Below, in pieces: positions 63,155-64,000 of a stretch of 64,000 bases of DNA (position 1 is its first letter; every line of letters starts with the position of its first letter). Below the pieces are notes generated by a model, which saw only the letters and a list, made by a program, of their open reading frames with translations, was not told the DNA's origin and made no database searches. The DNA is taken from the NCBI GenBank assembly GCA_001970955.1, contig MPUH01000328.1:1-64000 (forward strand). The letters run 5' to 3'. The translations under genes and the position numbers were made by a program. The stretch comes from Stentor coeruleus (lineage: Eukaryota > Ciliophora > Heterotrichea > Heterotrichida > Stentoridae).

Positions 63155-64000
63155 TTATAAAATCAAACCTTCACTACCGTATATGAGTTTAGCCCGGCTA
63201 TTGAAATCTAAAGTCCCATTACGTGTAAAACTCCAAATAGCTTCACATAACCCTGTCCACATAAGCTCAACCCATTCTTCTTTGTATCTAGGGTTCTCAT
63301 AAAGATTTTTTAACCTACACATTTCATTCACCATCATAGATTTTGCCCTTTTCCACACATCCTTTGCCCCTTCAAGTGGACTGTTTTTACAATAAAACCA
63401 TAACATTCCATAGTTTGGATCTGCATTTATACATGTTCTTTTAAGGTCTTGAAATTTGTGTAAATCACCTTTTAACATATAAACTCTTAGCATTTCGATA
63501 AATGAGTCTCCGTATTGTGGGGTGAATTGGATTGCGTAATTTAGATACTCTTCTGCTTTGTTTAGGTCATAATATTTGGTAAATGGGTTCATACGGATTC
63601 TTGCCCCTTCACACCAAACTTCACCTGATTTTGGCACTTCTTGGATTGCTAGGAGAAAAGCTTTAAAATGTAAACCTTTAGATATTGACTCTTTGTCTGA
63701 GTGGTAAAGCTGGATTAGGCTTGCCCATAGACGGCCGGTTGAGAAGTATTTTGAAACTGCTTCTTTGGCGATATCAAGACCTTTGATAAAATTTCCACAG
63801 CGCATTTCGAGGTTTATACGCTCAAGGTAGATTTTCCAGTCTTGTTTGGATTTCTCACATGCTTGAATCATGAATTCCCTAGCTTTAGGGATGTTATTAA
63901 TAAGTTCATGTGCTTGACTGATCTCTACAAGTACCAATGGTTTTTGTTTACTAGGGACTTCATCAAGACTATTTTGTAAAAGCTTAAAAGCAGCATCTCT
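63155..64000 (-). CDS. TPR/HAT-repeat protein (5' end beyond window)
   Basis: The minus-strand frame is open to the window edge, so only the C-terminal 281 residues are seen. Helical pairs of HAT/TPR type repeat: KAREFMIQACEKSKQDWKIYLERINLEMRCGNF, KGLDIAKEAVSKYFSTGRLWASLIQLY, KAEEYLNYAIQFTPQYGDSFIEMLRVYML. The W-x-x-x spacing resembles HAT repeats of RNA-processing factors (Prp6, CstF-77), but the tail (GAKDVWKRAKSMMVNEM...) is not diagnostic. Which protein this is cannot be told without the N-terminus. Confidence 0.7.
   Translation of the reverse strand, partial: RDAAFKLLQNSLDEVPSKQKPLVLVEISQAHELINNIPKAREFMIQACEKSKQDWKIYLERINLEMRCGNFIKGLDIAKEAVSKYFSTGRLWASLIQLYHSDKESISKGLHFKAFLLAIQEVPKSGEVWCEGARIRMNPFTKYYDLNKAEEYLNYAIQFTPQYGDSFIEMLRVYMLKGDLHKFQDLKRTCINADPNYGMLWFYCKNSPLEGAKDVWKRAKSMMVNEMCRLKNLYENPRYKEEWVELMWTGLCEAIWSFTRNGTLDFNSRAKLIYGSEGLIL

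Noticed and set aside
1-64000. tRNA, rRNA or CRISPR features
   Set aside because: I scanned for T-loop-like sequences, rRNA cores and regular spaced repeats by eye and saw none; a covariance search could still find a tRNA.

Overview
The window looks like macronuclear DNA of a heterotrich ciliate, most probably a Stentor species. AT-rich, mostly intron-poor genes are read with the standard genetic code: long open frames end at TAA, TAG or TGA and carry no internal stops. Frames that are interrupted are repaired by removing introns of exactly 15 nt (one of 16 nt) of the form GTA...AG. Twelve such introns were found by eye. With them, genes that look broken become whole: PFDN6, RPC9, a kelch protein, a RING-H2 protein, an ankyrin-SAM protein and a zinc-finger STE20 kinase.

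Layout, left to right. 1-300: a decayed PiggyBac transposase running off the left edge. 0.6-5 kb (minus): an eIF4G-like MIF4G/MA3 protein, a small membrane protein, an uncharacterised small ORF and a small BET (bromodomain-NET) protein. 6-8.5 kb: a kelch protein. 8.5-10.7 kb: gene-free AT-rich DNA. 10.8-15.4 kb: RNA polymerase III subunit RPC9, a cyclic-nucleotide-type K+ channel and a four-EF-hand CDPK. 16.6-19.8 kb: DDX47/RRP3 helicase, ribosomal P2 and a zinc-finger/coiled-coil protein. 20.6-21.6 kb: a Merlin transposon fossil. 22-27.7 kb: ankyrin-SAM protein, STE20 kinase, Mob1 and an acidic CaaX protein. 27.7-28.9 kb: a broken PCID2 gene. 29-35 kb: a basic protein, a RING-H2 membrane protein, two hypotheticals and a PhyH-type dioxygenase. 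35.5-37.9 kb: decayed DNA. 37.9-46.2 kb: a lipidated CDPK-like kinase, a GB1/RHD3-type GTPase, PFDN6 and a coiled-coil protein. 46.2-49.7 kb: decayed DNA with an aminotransferase pseudogene. 49.8-55.2 kb: small hypotheticals and a LINE reverse-transcriptase fragment. 56-64 kb: an atypical kinase, a long coiled-coil gene damaged by assembly duplications, a CK1-like kinase, MED8, a small ORF and a partial TPR/HAT protein.

Themes. Five or six protein kinases, Mob1 and several proteins with C-terminal CaaX or N-terminal MGC lipidation signals suggest many membrane-associated signalling proteins. Housekeeping genes for transcription, RNA and protein folding are interspersed. Flanks have a strong strand bias: on the coding strand the 5' side is C-rich and G-poor, and the 3' side is G-rich and C-poor. 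The bias marks gene orientation and fades in the AT-rich islands that hold transposon fossils and pseudogenes.

Caution: the four single-N positions are each flanked by exact direct repeats, which look like unmerged contig overlaps. One of them, together with a separate 92-bp tandem repeat, splits a real gene. One-base homopolymer shifts also recur.
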